The translations under genes and the position numbers were made by a program. A DNA stretch of 46,979 bases, taken from an uncultured Alphaproteobacteria bacterium (GTDB taxonomy: Bacteria > Pseudomonadota > Alphaproteobacteria > RF32 > CAG-239). The stretch covers positions 1 through 46,979 of the forward strand of contig CALXTV010000015.1 in assembly GCA_944391505.1 (NCBI GenBank). The letters are read 5' to 3'. Each line of letters starts with the position of its first letter. Within the stretch, counting starts at the first letter, position 1. Of this stretch, positions 18,897 to 27,395 are shown piece by piece. The notes below the pieces were generated by a model, which did not search any database, was not told where the DNA came from, and saw only the letters and a list, made by a program, of their open reading frames with translations.

Positions 18897-18933
18897 TTAA
18901 AGCAGCCCGCACAAATGTACGAAGCTGCTTTAA
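18897..18933 (-). terminator. Hairpin terminator after the tandem unknown genes
   Basis: A 10-bp stem TTAAAGCAGC/GCTGCTTTAA (18897-18906 with 18924-18933) with a 17-base loop lies just after the stop at 18941. A U-rich stretch (AATTTTATT) follows on the minus strand. Confidence 0.6.
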
Positions 18934-18940
18934 AACATAA

Positions 18941-19534
18941 TCAGGCTGACGGAAGTTTTCCGCCGAAAGCCAACAGAAGTCGCACCAGTTCGTCATCGGA
19001 GGGAAGCATAACATTTTCCGCATCGTCAAACAAACCTTTCAACCGGGGAATTTTTCGCAGTTGATTGACACACATGCCCTCAACCAGAAAAATGCCGGCC
19101 ATTTCCTCCAAATACCGGTCGGGAATGTCCTTCTCGCAAACCACCAGCACATTGGCAACCAGCGGCGCAGTCGTAATACCGTCCAGATACAGGCTCTCGA
19201 TTTTGCAGATCAGCCCGAACAAATGTCCGAAAACCGGCGGATAATTTTTCATAAGCTCCGGCGTCATCAATATCCAGGAACAAATGTCCTTAAAATAACC
19301 GATGCACCGATACATAACCGAAAAGTTCCAGATATCGAACTCTCCGGCTTCTTTTTCCTGCCGTTCCCGCTGTTGTTCGTCAAGTTTCTGCCCCAAAAGC
19401 GTAAGAATACTTTCCCGCATCAACGCCTTGTTTTCCCAATCGTCACCGTGCACAATCTGAGACCGGACACTCTCCGAAAGCTCCAGAACCAGATAAATCC
19501 GGTTTAGTGCCTTAACCATCTCCTGCCTGTCCAT
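18941..19534 (-). CDS. Unknown protein, tandem paralog 2
   Basis: A 197-residue, mostly helical soluble protein that I do not recognise. Its N-terminus (MVKALNRIYLVLELSES) and its overall layout resemble the neighbouring 192-residue protein (LVRALNQIHLEAGIIET), so the two probably arose by duplication. There is no signal peptide, membrane segment or metal motif. An acidic/polar stretch QEKEAGEFDIWNF lies near residue 60. The genes are 24 bases apart, in the same orientation, with a shared downstream hairpin. No function is proposed. Confidence 0.7.
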   Translation of the reverse strand: MDRQEMVKALNRIYLVLELSESVRSQIVHGDDWENKALMRESILTLLGQKLDEQQRERQEKEAGEFDIWNFSVMYRCIGYFKDICSWILMTPELMKNYPPVFGHLFGLICKIESLYLDGITTAPLVANVLVVCEKDIPDRYLEEMAGIFLVEGMCVNQLRKIPRLKGLFDDAENVMLPSDDELVRLLLAFGGKLPSA

Positions 19535-19558
19535 AATATAACGTTTGAAGATTAAACA

Positions 19559-20137
19559 TCAGGCCTCGGGAAATCTGCCTCTGTTTCCACCTGCGGCAAT
19601 ATGTTCCTGCAGCAGCCGTTGAAGCATTTCCTCATTTTCTTCCTCGGCCATTCTGATTATCCGCGGAATTTTCGCCGCTTCGTTCCAGGGTTCGTCAAAA
19701 TTAAGCGCATCAAACCAATAAATGAATTTGACAAAAGTTTCATCCGTCAAATATTCATCTGCAGCGGCCATCATTTTTGCTGTTTCCGTCATCAGCAGTT
19801 TCGTCCTTTGATCAGACAGATATTTATACGAACAACGCAGCAAAACATTAAAAGCCGCTACAAATATCGGCGGATTTGATGTCATAACGACCGGCGAAAG
19901 ACAAATCTCGCGACAGAGTCCGATATAGTCGTTGCACAGAGAACCGAGATCTTCCAAACACCACTGCTCGCTGAAATCGTCAAAATTCATCTCCTGATGA
20001 ATTTCGGACAAAGCTCCCGTCAGAATTTTGATGTTGGCTTCGTCGGCAGTAACTCTGTATTGGCATAACAAGGTTTCAATAATACCGGCTTCGAGATGAA
20101 TCTGATTCAGGGCTCGAACTAATTCTTCATTCATCAT
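19559..20137 (-). CDS. Unknown protein, tandem paralog 1
   Basis: A 192-residue helical protein without a recognised domain, paralogous to the downstream gene. The shared pattern is a short N-terminal helix (EELVRALNQIHL), a central CLEDLGSLCNDYIGLCREICLSP block matching YRCIGYFKDICSWILMTP in its partner, and a PPIF/PPVF motif after it. The start follows an AT-rich leader with a weak ribosome binding site. The upstream gene rnhB is separated by about 80 bases, so this pair may have its own promoter. No function is proposed. Confidence 0.7.
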   Translation of the reverse strand: MMNEELVRALNQIHLEAGIIETLLCQYRVTADEANIKILTGALSEIHQEMNFDDFSEQWCLEDLGSLCNDYIGLCREICLSPVVMTSNPPIFVAAFNVLLRCSYKYLSDQRTKLLMTETAKMMAAADEYLTDETFVKFIYWFDALNFDEPWNEAAKIPRIIRMAEEENEEMLQRLLQEHIAAGGNRGRFPEA

Positions 20138-20219
20138 AATATTTTAATTTTTAAAAAGTAAATAATTCGGTTTTAACAACCGAATTATCACTTGTTTTTG
20201 AAATTTTGTCAATTTTTCT

Positions 20220-20846
20220 TTAGGCTGAACGCAAAAATTCCTGAATCGGCCGGTATGACTTACGATGTTCGGGTGTCACGCCGTATTGCTTAAGACCGTC
20301 AATATGCGCCTTGGTACCGTAACCGGCATTTTTTTCAAAAGCGTAATGAGGATATTTTCGTGCCATCTCCCGCATCAGACGGTCTCTGTATACCTTGGCG
20401 GCAATCGAAGCCGCAGCAATCGACATACAGCGCGCATCGCCCTTAACCACGGTTCGGGTACGACAGGGAAAATCTTTCGGTGTCTGGTTACCGTCAATAA
20501 TCGCAAAATCCGGCTTTACTGCCAGGGCTTCAACAGCTCTTTTCATGGCTGCAAAAGTGGCCTGAAGAATGTTGCAGCGGTCAATTTCCTCGGCGCTTGC
20601 CTTCCCGATGCCGATAAAAAGTTTCCCTTTCTGCTCTTCCTCACGCAGTTTTTCATACAGCATTTCACGTTTTTTGGCCGAAATTTTCTTGGAGTCGTCC
20701 AAACCTTTCAACAATTCTTCGCAAAGATTTCTGTCCCGGATAAGCACGGCGCCGGCCACAACCGGCCCGGCCCAAGGCCCCCGACCCGCTTCGTCAACCC
20801 CGGCTACCGAACATTTCAAACTGTCTTCTATTTCAAAATCAGGCAT
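20220..20846 (-). CDS. rnhB: Ribonuclease HII
   Basis: A 208-residue RNase HII that cleaves RNA in RNA/DNA hybrids and single ribonucleotides in DNA. The catalytic carboxylates are predicted as Asp18 and Glu19 (DEAGRG), Asp118 (IIDGN) and the Asp in YRDRLM (about 155); the GRG loop and KGD (135-137) are intact. It ends with HRKSYRPIQEF, typical of the family. It stands alone on the minus strand between two unrelated genes. Confidence 0.95.
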   Translation of the reverse strand: MPDFEIEDSLKCSVAGVDEAGRGPWAGPVVAGAVLIRDRNLCEELLKGLDDSKKISAKKREMLYEKLREEEQKGKLFIGIGKASAEEIDRCNILQATFAAMKRAVEALAVKPDFAIIDGNQTPKDFPCRTRTVVKGDARCMSIAAASIAAKVYRDRLMREMARKYPHYAFEKNAGYGTKAHIDGLKQYGVTPEHRKSYRPIQEFLRSA

Positions 20847-20906
20847 TTTCTAATCTCCCGCAATGCGCGCATCTTAAAATAATCCGTTGCGGCTGTCAAC
20901 CGGCAC

Positions 20907-20940
20907 AAAAAAACGGAGTTCGCAACAACCCCGTTTTTTT
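20907..20940 (-). terminator. Bidirectional-looking terminator
   Basis: A run AAAAAAACGG-A-GTT pairs with AAC-C-CCGTTTTTTT (one mismatch) around a 6-base loop. U runs exist on both strands. It sits 13 bases after the stop of the RdgB-like gene and probably ends that minus-strand transcript. Confidence 0.7.
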
Positions 20941-20952
20941 CAGACATAAAGA

Positions 20953-21555
20953 TTATTCCCGAGTCAAATAAGCCGCCAGTTTATGAAGAGCCTCCCCGAC
21001 ATGAGATATTCTGTTTTTTTCCGCTATCGAAAGCTCCGACAACGCTTTTTCGCTTCCGTCCGGCAGAAATATCCGGTCAAAGTCCGTTCCCTGTTCAGGC
21101 GTTTTTTGCAAAAGGATACGACCTCGAACCTCTCCCATAAACATTTCCGCTTCCTGCTTTTTATCTTCGCCGCAAGGACGGGCAAAAATAAGCACACAAG
21201 TCATCAGAGCCCGGCGATCCGACGGTTCTTTCCGTTTCATGGCCGACAAAATATCGTCCAGAACTTCGTCCGCATCTTGGCCCGCCGTCGAAATACCGGC
21301 CGCAAATCCGGGATACCCGTTCAATGCGTTAACCGCCAGCGTACAATCATCGCAAATACAGCACTCACCCGTCAGGTTGGCTATTTCCAAAGCAACCAGC
21401 GCTCCGGTGTTTTCTGCCGATTCTCTGATTCTTTCCAAATTCCCGACACCTGCGTTTTCAAGCGAAACAACTTCTATATTCAGCTTATTTAACACTTCTT
21501 CGGCCTCGGCCGTTTTTGCCCGGCTGCGGCTGTACACAATAATTTTTCTTACCAT
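20953..21555 (-). CDS. Divergent RdgB/HAM1-like protein
   Basis: A 200-residue protein with the outline of RdgB/HAM1 (ITPase) enzymes, which remove ITP and XTP from nucleotide pools. The core CDDCTLAVNALNGYPG (68-83) aligns with the canonical DDSGL-VDAL-G-PG, and IFLPDGSEKALSEL and SHVGEAL (184-190) align with the C-terminal blocks. Several substrate residues are changed: no SxNxxK at the N-terminus, D to N in VNAL, YSAR replaced by AAGIS, FGYDPIF replaced by TDFDRIF, and SHRGxAL replaced by SHVGEAL. It may be a pseudoenzyme or have a new substrate. A cysteine cluster ECCICDDC (64-71) is odd. Confidence 0.65.
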   Translation of the reverse strand: MVRKIIVYSRSRAKTAEAEEVLNKLNIEVVSLENAGVGNLERIRESAENTGALVALEIANLTGECCICDDCTLAVNALNGYPGFAAGISTAGQDADEVLDDILSAMKRKEPSDRRALMTCVLIFARPCGEDKKQEAEMFMGEVRGRILLQKTPEQGTDFDRIFLPDGSEKALSELSIAEKNRISHVGEALHKLAAYLTRE

Positions 21556-21666
21556 AATCTATCCATTGATTTAAATTTACGGCAAAACTTCTATACTTTT
21601 TCCTTTTCCGATGCAATCATTTTTTGTCAAATTCAACATTTTTCGAAATGTTTTATCCAACAGGAC

Positions 21667-21695
21667 TTGACAAAATCATTTTAAAGGTCTACAAA
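21667..21695 (+). promoter_or_regulatory. Strong sigma-70 promoter for the M16-like gene
   Basis: A perfect -35 TTGACA (21667-21672), a 17-base spacer and TACAAA (21690-21695) lie about 35 bases upstream of the ATG at 21731. The surrounding DNA is AT rich. Confidence 0.65.
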
Positions 21696-21730
21696 ATTTC
21701 CGTGTTTAACGTATTAATTTTTTTATTTTT

Positions 21731-22906
21731 ATGGAAACAAAAACAAAATTACAAAATGGAGTAACTCTGATTACAAATCCTTGTTCTCCGAGTGTTAAAA
21801 ATGTAAACTTCTGCTTGGCAGTAGGTGTGGGACACAACCATGAAACCAAGGAAAATCTTGGTATCTCGGCGCTTTTTGAAAAGCTTTTGCTCAGCCGCGC
21901 CAAAGGCATAATCGCAGACTATGCCGGCACCATGACTTACTACTACCTGGAAGTACCTGTTGAAAAAGTGCCTGACGCCGTCAGTACTCTGGCCGAAATG
22001 GTAACCGCAACCTCTTTCTCTGACAAGGAAATCGAAGCCGCCAAAGCCGACATTATCCAGCACACGAAAGACATGTTCCCGATTCCGCGCCGCCAGCTGA
22101 AACTGCTCTACAAACACACCGCCTACGGTGTTGCAGACATCAACTGGGACATGGAAGGCTACATCAGTTCGGTATCTCGTTTTACCAACGAAGACCTGCA
22201 GGCTTTCGCCAAACAGTTCTATGTTGCGCACAACATGGCACTCCTGGTCAGCGGAAACATCGACCAAAACGAAATTTCCGCCCGGGCCGAAAAAGCCTTT
22301 GCCGACTTGCCGAAAGGTAAGAAAAACAAAGTGCAGAAAGATATCTATACCGGCGGTTTTGCAATGATTCCTGCCCAGCAGCAGTCATTGTTCTACTTTG
22401 GTTTTGATATCTCCGGAGTTCGCAATGCCGATTTGGCCGTGCTCATCAAACTGCTGAACGGTCGTCTGGAGCGCTCTTTCATCGGTACCGATGTTTTAAG
22501 CGATGTCCGCATTGCCGGCTACTATGGCCGCCGCTCACTGCAGATATCAATTAAGACTCAGCAGGAAAACATCGATGACGTCCTGAACACAGTATGCCAA
22601 AACATTGTTCGTGTTAAGACGGAAAAAGCCAGCCCGCGCCGTATGGAACGCTCGCGTAATCTGGCCATGAGCGGTTATATGGAAATGTTTGGCTCCGAAA
22701 TTGCCCGCAGCCGCGAAGTCAGCTGGCAGATTTTCTCTCAGGGCGAGATGTTTGACATTCAGGAGCTGATGTTCGACATTCCGAAAGTTTCGGCCCGCAA
22801 TATCCGCGAAACCGCCGAAGACATTTTCAACACACCCATGACTTTGGTCTGCAGCGTTAACAAGCCCGTCGATTATCAGGCTTTGTGCGCAAAGATCAAA
22901 TGCTAA
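21731..22906 (+). CDS. Stand-alone M16-like protein without zinc motif
   Basis: A 391-residue two-domain M16 peptidase homolog, somewhat shorter than usual. The position of HxxEH reads GISALFEKLLL, so both histidines are lost while the Glu remains. No signal peptide is present, so it is probably cytoplasmic. It is the only plus-strand gene of its neighbourhood, with a near-consensus promoter and a strong terminator, and its codons favour CTG, GGT and AAC more than its neighbours, which suggests high expression (inference). There is no partner M16 gene beside it. It could be a structural or regulatory homolog or partner a distant M16 subunit. Confidence 0.75.
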   Translation: METKTKLQNGVTLITNPCSPSVKNVNFCLAVGVGHNHETKENLGISALFEKLLLSRAKGIIADYAGTMTYYYLEVPVEKVPDAVSTLAEMVTATSFSDKEIEAAKADIIQHTKDMFPIPRRQLKLLYKHTAYGVADINWDMEGYISSVSRFTNEDLQAFAKQFYVAHNMALLVSGNIDQNEISARAEKAFADLPKGKKNKVQKDIYTGGFAMIPAQQQSLFYFGFDISGVRNADLAVLIKLLNGRLERSFIGTDVLSDVRIAGYYGRRSLQISIKTQQENIDDVLNTVCQNIVRVKTEKASPRRMERSRNLAMSGYMEMFGSEIARSREVSWQIFSQGEMFDIQELMFDIPKVSARNIRETAEDIFNTPMTLVCSVNKPVDYQALCAKIKC

Positions 22907-22925
22907 AAGAAATTATTTTTATGTG

Positions 22926-22959
22926 CAAAGCCCTCATTTATGAGGGCTTTGCCTTTTTT
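22926..22959 (+). terminator. Strong intrinsic terminator of the M16-like gene
   Basis: The stem AAAGCCCTCAT/ATGAGGGCTTT is perfect, followed by GCC and a run of U residues. It ends the plus-strand transcript 20 bases after the stop; the convergent rhodanese gene ends just beyond. Confidence 0.9.
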
Positions 22960-22963
22960 AAAT

Positions 22964-23275
22964 TCAATGACGGACTATTCTCAGTCCTTCCCGTTCAGCC
23001 TCGACCAAACCTCCGTCAACCACGGCCACGTTAAAAAAACCGTTTTTTTCAAACAACTCGGCCGCCCGCTTTGATCGGGAACCGGAATGACAAATAATGT
23101 TAAGCGTTTTGCTGCCGTCCAGATTATGTTCATACACAAAATTTTTCGGATTGAGCTTGCTCAGCTCTTCATTAAAAAAAGGCAGCGACAACGCCTCTTC
23201 CTTTATCTCGTCGGGCGTCCGTACGTCCAAAATCAGCGACTGTTCGGTAAGCCGCTCCGGTTTTACATATTTCAT
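22964..23275 (-). CDS. Single-domain rhodanese-like protein
   Basis: A 103-residue rhodanese domain. DVRTPDE (17-23) is the CH2A-like segment and the active-site loop is CHSGSRS (62-68) with Cys62 as the persulfide-forming residue, so sulfurtransferase activity is likely. It is probably cytoplasmic. The ATG at 23275 follows AGGAGGGACA, a strong ribosome binding site; a longer frame without one is rejected. The partner that receives sulfur is unknown. Confidence 0.88.
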   Translation of the reverse strand: MKYVKPERLTEQSLILDVRTPDEIKEEALSLPFFNEELSKLNPKNFVYEHNLDGSKTLNIICHSGSRSKRAAELFEKNGFFNVAVVDGGLVEAEREGLRIVRH

Positions 23276-23392
23276 TGTCCCTCCTTGTCTGCAAATCATT
23301 ACCGACAATATATAGGCATATCACACGGATTTTAAATCCGCATCGGACAGAAATGACGTTTTTCAAAGACAGAGCCAAACAACAGCAACAAA

Positions 23393-24424
23393 TTAAAGTC
23401 TTCGTTTAAGAAGCTTTCCGGCCAGAAAAAGCATTATTCCGGCGCCAAGTACCCATGCCGAAAAGAAATTAATATCCTCATCGACCAAAGCGCTGCTCAT
23501 AAACGCTTCCAAATGCTCCATATCGTCTTCGGCATTAACGTATGTCGGCTTAATCTTGACAATTCCGCCTTTCCCCGCCTTAAACATAACATAACCGAAC
23601 TTTCTCACTTCCGATCTTATCGGCTGTCCGGAAGACGGAAGCGTTACCAGCGGCACACCGGCAAATTCGCTCTGAGAAAAGAAATGCACATGCCCTGAAA
23701 TCAGCAGATTGACACCCCTGCCCCGGATAACCTCGGCAAATTTGTCACGGGATTCGTCAAACAGTCGGTGATCATTGGGAACCTTTACATTAATCGGCGG
23801 TACATGAGAAAAGATAACACAGTATTTAAACTGCGGCCGAATCTTTTCCAGCGTTCTGTCCAACCAGAACAACTGTTCGTCATCATAGGTCGAAGTTGAA
23901 GAATCCAGCCCGATAAACAACACGTCTCCGTAACTGAACCAATAATATCCCGGCCCGAAAACCTCATGATAAAGCGAGCGGTCGGCAACACCTTTAACCG
24001 AAAGAATGTCATGATTTCCCGGAACGGCATACAACGGCGTCCTTCCGAGCTTTTCGTCAATTTCTTCCGCCATCCACTGAAAATGGCTCGGATTTCGATA
24101 ACGAACCAAATCTCCGACATAAAGCACAAATTTGGCATTGCTCTTGCGAATTTCGTTCATGATTTCTTCAACGGGCTCGGTTCGCGCCCCCGTATCGCTC
24201 ACGGCAGCAAAATAAAAATGATCGGCATTATGGGCAAACATCTTCCCCGCCGGTGCCATAAAACTTTTATGCCGGGCATCGTTAAAAGCCTCGACGATAA
24301 AACTGCGCATGGACACCATTGCCAAAGCGCCAAAAACCAATATGCCGCCGAAAATGCTCAGCCATTTGGAACAGCCCAAAAGCCGCCGTCTCTTATCTTT
24401 TTTCCAATCCGGAGAATTATTCAT
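23393..24424 (-). CDS. Membrane-anchored metallophosphoesterase
   Basis: A 343-residue calcineurin-like phosphoesterase. One membrane segment lies near residues 20-40 and another at the C-terminus (about 322-337), so the catalytic domain is probably held on the periplasmic face, bounded by two anchors. Metal motifs seen are VSDTG, GDLVRYR, GNHD, FSHVPP and GHVHFF; the first differs from the usual DxH. The start ATG overlaps the stop of the GNAT gene (ATGAATAA), so the two genes are coupled. Substrate unknown; candidates are phosphoesters such as nucleotides or lipid phosphates. Confidence 0.82.
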   Translation of the reverse strand: MNNSPDWKKDKRRRLLGCSKWLSIFGGILVFGALAMVSMRSFIVEAFNDARHKSFMAPAGKMFAHNADHFYFAAVSDTGARTEPVEEIMNEIRKSNAKFVLYVGDLVRYRNPSHFQWMAEEIDEKLGRTPLYAVPGNHDILSVKGVADRSLYHEVFGPGYYWFSYGDVLFIGLDSSTSTYDDEQLFWLDRTLEKIRPQFKYCVIFSHVPPINVKVPNDHRLFDESRDKFAEVIRGRGVNLLISGHVHFFSQSEFAGVPLVTLPSSGQPIRSEVRKFGYVMFKAGKGGIVKIKPTYVNAEDDMEHLEAFMSSALVDEDINFFSAWVLGAGIMLFLAGKLLKRRL

Positions 24425-24884
24425 CGTTAAGCGGCAATGCAAACATTACAATATTTTCTGAAGCTCTGGCACCGAGTTTCTGTGAAAGCTTTTTCGGAAT
24501 ATTATCCTCAATGGCAGTTGCCCAACAGATATGTGTCCAGTTGTTCTCCTGAGCCGTTTTAATCAGCCCGGACATTAACGCCGGCGCAATCCACTGCTTG
24601 CGATTGCGAAAATGAGGCTCGACGTACATCTGGCTGACCCACATCGACTCTCCCTTATCGGCAAAATAAGTCGCCGCATACAAAGCCATGCCCACGACCT
24701 GCCCTTCCGCCTCGGCAATAATCACTTCCGCTTTCGGAGTTTTGCCGAATATATCCTTTTTCAGCCTTTCCGCATCGCCGGCAGTCTTATCGGAAACCCT
24801 TTCCGAAACGGCGGCGACAGCTCCGGCGATAAATGCCGCATCTGCCGGTTCCGCTCTTCTTATGACAACTTCATTTCCGACCAT
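24417..24884 (-). CDS. GNAT-family N-acetyltransferase
   Basis: A 155-residue GNAT domain. The N-terminal VVIRRAEPADAAFIA is the usual beta1-alpha1 start, and VSQMYVEPHFRNRKQWIAPALM occupies the acetyl-CoA pyrophosphate-binding position, although the canonical Q/RxxGxG/A loop is altered (RNRKQWIAPA). Acceptor unknown. It precedes the metallophosphoesterase gene and overlaps its start by eight bases. Confidence 0.8.
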   Translation of the reverse strand: MVGNEVVIRRAEPADAAFIAGAVAAVSERVSDKTAGDAERLKKDIFGKTPKAEVIIAEAEGQVVGMALYAATYFADKGESMWVSQMYVEPHFRNRKQWIAPALMSGLIKTAQENNWTHICWATAIEDNIPKKLSQKLGARASENIVMFALPLNDE

Positions 24885-24981
24885 ATTTCAAATCTTTCGC
24901 TAAAATTACCACAATACGCTTTGTTTATAACATAAACTTTCTTTGATAATCAACCCGGACTTTTCGGTTATACCCCTAAAA

Positions 24982-25014
24982 CAAAAGCGCTTTCCGCAGA
25001 GAAAAGCGCTTTTG
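24982..25014 (-). terminator. Perfect 12-bp bidirectional terminator
   Basis: CAAAAGCGCTTT (24982-24993) pairs perfectly with AAAGCGCTTTTG (25003-25014). It lies 16 bases after the stop of the minus-strand GRPRK-motif gene. Confidence 0.75.
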
Positions 25015-25030
25015 CCGCACAAAACCGGCC

Positions 25031-26014
25031 TCATAATTCCACCGTAAAACGGATTTTTTGACCGGATTTGTTTCCGTACGAGGGCGGATTTGTCAGGTAT
25101 TGACCGTCAAACAAATCGCCGCCGATTTTTTTAATAACCTCGTTCAATTCCGTCTGAACCGCCTTGCAGCTTTCTTTTTGCTGCGGTGTCAGAAGCATCC
25201 ACGGTTTTCCGTTGATTCTTTCCCGTTTTTTTGCAACTGCGACAGCTTCCTGAACGGACATCGCCGAAACTTCGTCAAAAATACGCAGCAGAAAAAACTT
25301 GCCGTTAATTCTGTAAGGAACGACAACGCCTTCGGGATTAAGACTGTTCAAAATCCGTTCTGACAAATAAAGCCCTTCTCCGGTTTTGTACACCAGCTTA
25401 AGCGGCAGCACTTTTCCCATTTCCAAAGACGCCGCTTCCGCTTTGGTCAAAGGCATTGAAGACTGGCGTTTTTCCCGAGAGGAAGCTGCTTTGAAAACAT
25501 TTTCCCGCGGCTTCTGTTGTTCAGCTTTTTCCAAAACCGGCGCTTGGACGTCTTCTGCAACAACGGCAGGAGGGTTCTGAACCGGCTCACTGCCGACTTT
25601 TCGAGCGTCTTCATTTTCGGGTTGCTCAACCGCCGATACGGAAACCTTTCCCTTATCAGCCGCCTTTTCTTTTCGCGGGCGTCCGAGTTTTTTTCCGTTC
25701 GCGCTGTAGCCTTTCGGATAAATGGTTACCGCAGAGGGTTCCTTTTGCTTTTGCTTTCGCTTGTTTTCCTTTTCCGTTGTTTTTTCCGTCGTCTTCTCTT
25801 CCAATGCCGTCAGCTTCTTTTCAAGTCCTTGCAAAAGCCCATTCTGCTTCGCCAGCAGATCATGAATAACCGTCACATCGGCACCGAACTTGGAAAAATC
25901 AAAAAACGAAATACCGCTCTGCGTCATAATAAAAACAATCAACTCCAGTGCTTCTTCCCGATTGAGGTCAAGACCCGTAATCAGATCTTTAACCAGCTTT
26001 GTTTTTGCTTCCAT
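25031..26014 (-). CDS. Unknown protein with AT-hook-like GRPRK motif
   Basis: A 327-residue protein without a recognised domain. Residues 1-60 are helical; about 60-92 form a charged predicted coiled coil (KKLTALEEKTTEKTTEKEN). KKLGRPRKEKA (108-118) is an AT-hook-like minor-groove-binding motif. About 120-190 is a low-complexity Pro/Glu/Ala linker. The C-terminal part (about 195-327) looks folded (LKLVYKTGEGLYLSERILN, ending GQKIRFTVEL). DNA binding is inferred from GRPRK alone. It stands as a single gene with its own terminator. Confidence 0.65.
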   Translation of the reverse strand: MEAKTKLVKDLITGLDLNREEALELIVFIMTQSGISFFDFSKFGADVTVIHDLLAKQNGLLQGLEKKLTALEEKTTEKTTEKENKRKQKQKEPSAVTIYPKGYSANGKKLGRPRKEKAADKGKVSVSAVEQPENEDARKVGSEPVQNPPAVVAEDVQAPVLEKAEQQKPRENVFKAASSREKRQSSMPLTKAEAASLEMGKVLPLKLVYKTGEGLYLSERILNSLNPEGVVVPYRINGKFFLLRIFDEVSAMSVQEAVAVAKKRERINGKPWMLLTPQQKESCKAVQTELNEVIKKIGGDLFDGQYLTNPPSYGNKSGQKIRFTVEL

Positions 26015-26160
26015 ACAAAAAAATTTAAAAGGTTACTACCAGACTAAATTATATCTCAATACATCTAAAATTCGTAATCAAACAGCTAAGCTATAGCACA
26101 ACGAATTTCAAATGTCCATTTTTTTGTCAATTTCAGGAAATGTTTCCGCCTAAAACACGT

Positions 26161-26748
26161 TTATCCGCGGAAAAGTTTGCCTTTAATGTTGGCAATCATC
26201 ATCAGTTTTTTGTCTTGTTGTGAAGAAAGCACTTCGTCCCAGGCATCTTCCCTGGCCGTCAGCAGTTCCGGATGAGAACAAATATGCAGTGCTCTGCCGT
26301 CTTTTGGAAGTTCCCGTTTAATCGGAATAAGTTCCATACCGTTATGCTGCAGAACCGGCGCGCCTTCTATCCGCTCATAACCGCATTTCTGCCAACGGTT
26401 CAGAAGTTCTTTCTTGCACATGCCGTAAACCTGACGGTATCCCTTACGCGCCACAAAATCAAACCCCTTGTTCATAATGTCGTTGGAAACGCTGCTCTTA
26501 CGGTATTCCGGCAAAACGGCCATTCGCTCAAATTTTGTAAAATCGGAAAAATAGCGGATACGCATCGTACCGACGCCGACACCGTTGACTTTCGCCAGAA
26601 TATGGGTAGAAACAAAATCGTTGCCGTCAAATTCCTGCTCTGCCGGAATTTTCTGCTCATCAACAAAAACCGCCCGGCGGACTTTCATTGCTTCGTCAAA
26701 ATCAGCCTGGTTCTGCACGACAACTATTTCTATAGAATTCTTCTCCAT
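26161..26748 (-). CDS. GNAT-family acyltransferase
   Basis: A 195-residue protein of the GNAT fold. Its beginning, with EAMKVRRAVFVDEQKIPAEQEFDGND, is typical of the ElaA/YjcF-like subgroup. VGTMRIRYFSDFTKFERMAVLPEYRKSSVSNDIM covers the CoA-binding region. Substrate unknown. The ATG at 26748 (MEKNS) is preferred; a nine-codon longer form from a GTG at 26775 is possible. Neither start has a clear Shine-Dalgarno, and TATAAT lies six bases before the ATG, so a leaderless message is conceivable. Confidence 0.75.
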   Translation of the reverse strand: MEKNSIEIVVVQNQADFDEAMKVRRAVFVDEQKIPAEQEFDGNDFVSTHILAKVNGVGVGTMRIRYFSDFTKFERMAVLPEYRKSSVSNDIMNKGFDFVARKGYRQVYGMCKKELLNRWQKCGYERIEGAPVLQHNGMELIPIKRELPKDGRALHICSHPELLTAREDAWDEVLSSQQDKKLMMIANIKGKLFRG

Positions 26749-26843
26749 AAAACTATTATACGCTTGACCGGGCACAAATTAAAATATACTAATATTATAC
26801 GTAACTATATATTTTGAGTCGATAAATAAAGAGATTTTTCAAA

Positions 26844-27395
26844 ATGAACATAAAGCAAAAATTGGCACTGATTAAGATAATTCTTTATTTTAACGACATT
26901 CTGCGCAAAGGAAAAATATCAAAGTCAGCAGAAGAAAACGGCATAAAACAGTCAAACCTGAGCCGATTGATAACCGACTTTGAAAAGGCTTCGGGAGTTA
27001 CTTTGCTGCAACGCAGCAATCAGGGCGTAATTCCGACCCCGCAGGGAATGAGAATAAGTCAGCTGGCCCGCCGGCTGGAACAAAATTTGGAAGAACTGGA
27101 AAAAGTCATCTGTCCTCAGAACCGCGGAAAAATAAAATTTTATCTGGCGCCCGACTTGGATATGAAAAATCTTGCCGAATTCCGTCGAAAACATCCGTCC
27201 TGGGAAATAACCGACTGCCCGACGGCACAAAATGCTGATTTGGCCGTGCTTACCGCTGCACCGAACTGGGATTGTGAATATACAACCCTCTCAACCGGCG
27301 GAAACATTTCTCAAAAACTGTGGATTTTGTGTCGAATGGACAAACGCGAAGCCGTAGCGCTTTACGACTTTATAGTGCAGCAGTTGCTTTTTTGA
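26844..27395 (+). CDS. Truncated LysR-type regulator
   Basis: A 183-residue protein. Residues about 10-65 are a LysR-type winged HTH (SAEENGIKQSNLSRLITDFEKASG) and 66-90 the linker helix, but the effector domain is only about 90 residues instead of about 200. It may be a short-form regulator or a decayed one. The reading frame is intact with a plausible start. The HTH closely resembles that of the convergent LysR gene (NGxKQSNLS), so the two are probably paralogs. The two coding regions overlap tail to tail by 26 bases. Confidence 0.7.
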   Translation: MNIKQKLALIKIILYFNDILRKGKISKSAEENGIKQSNLSRLITDFEKASGVTLLQRSNQGVIPTPQGMRISQLARRLEQNLEELEKVICPQNRGKIKFYLAPDLDMKNLAEFRRKHPSWEITDCPTAQNADLAVLTAAPNWDCEYTTLSTGGNISQKLWILCRMDKREAVALYDFIVQQLLF

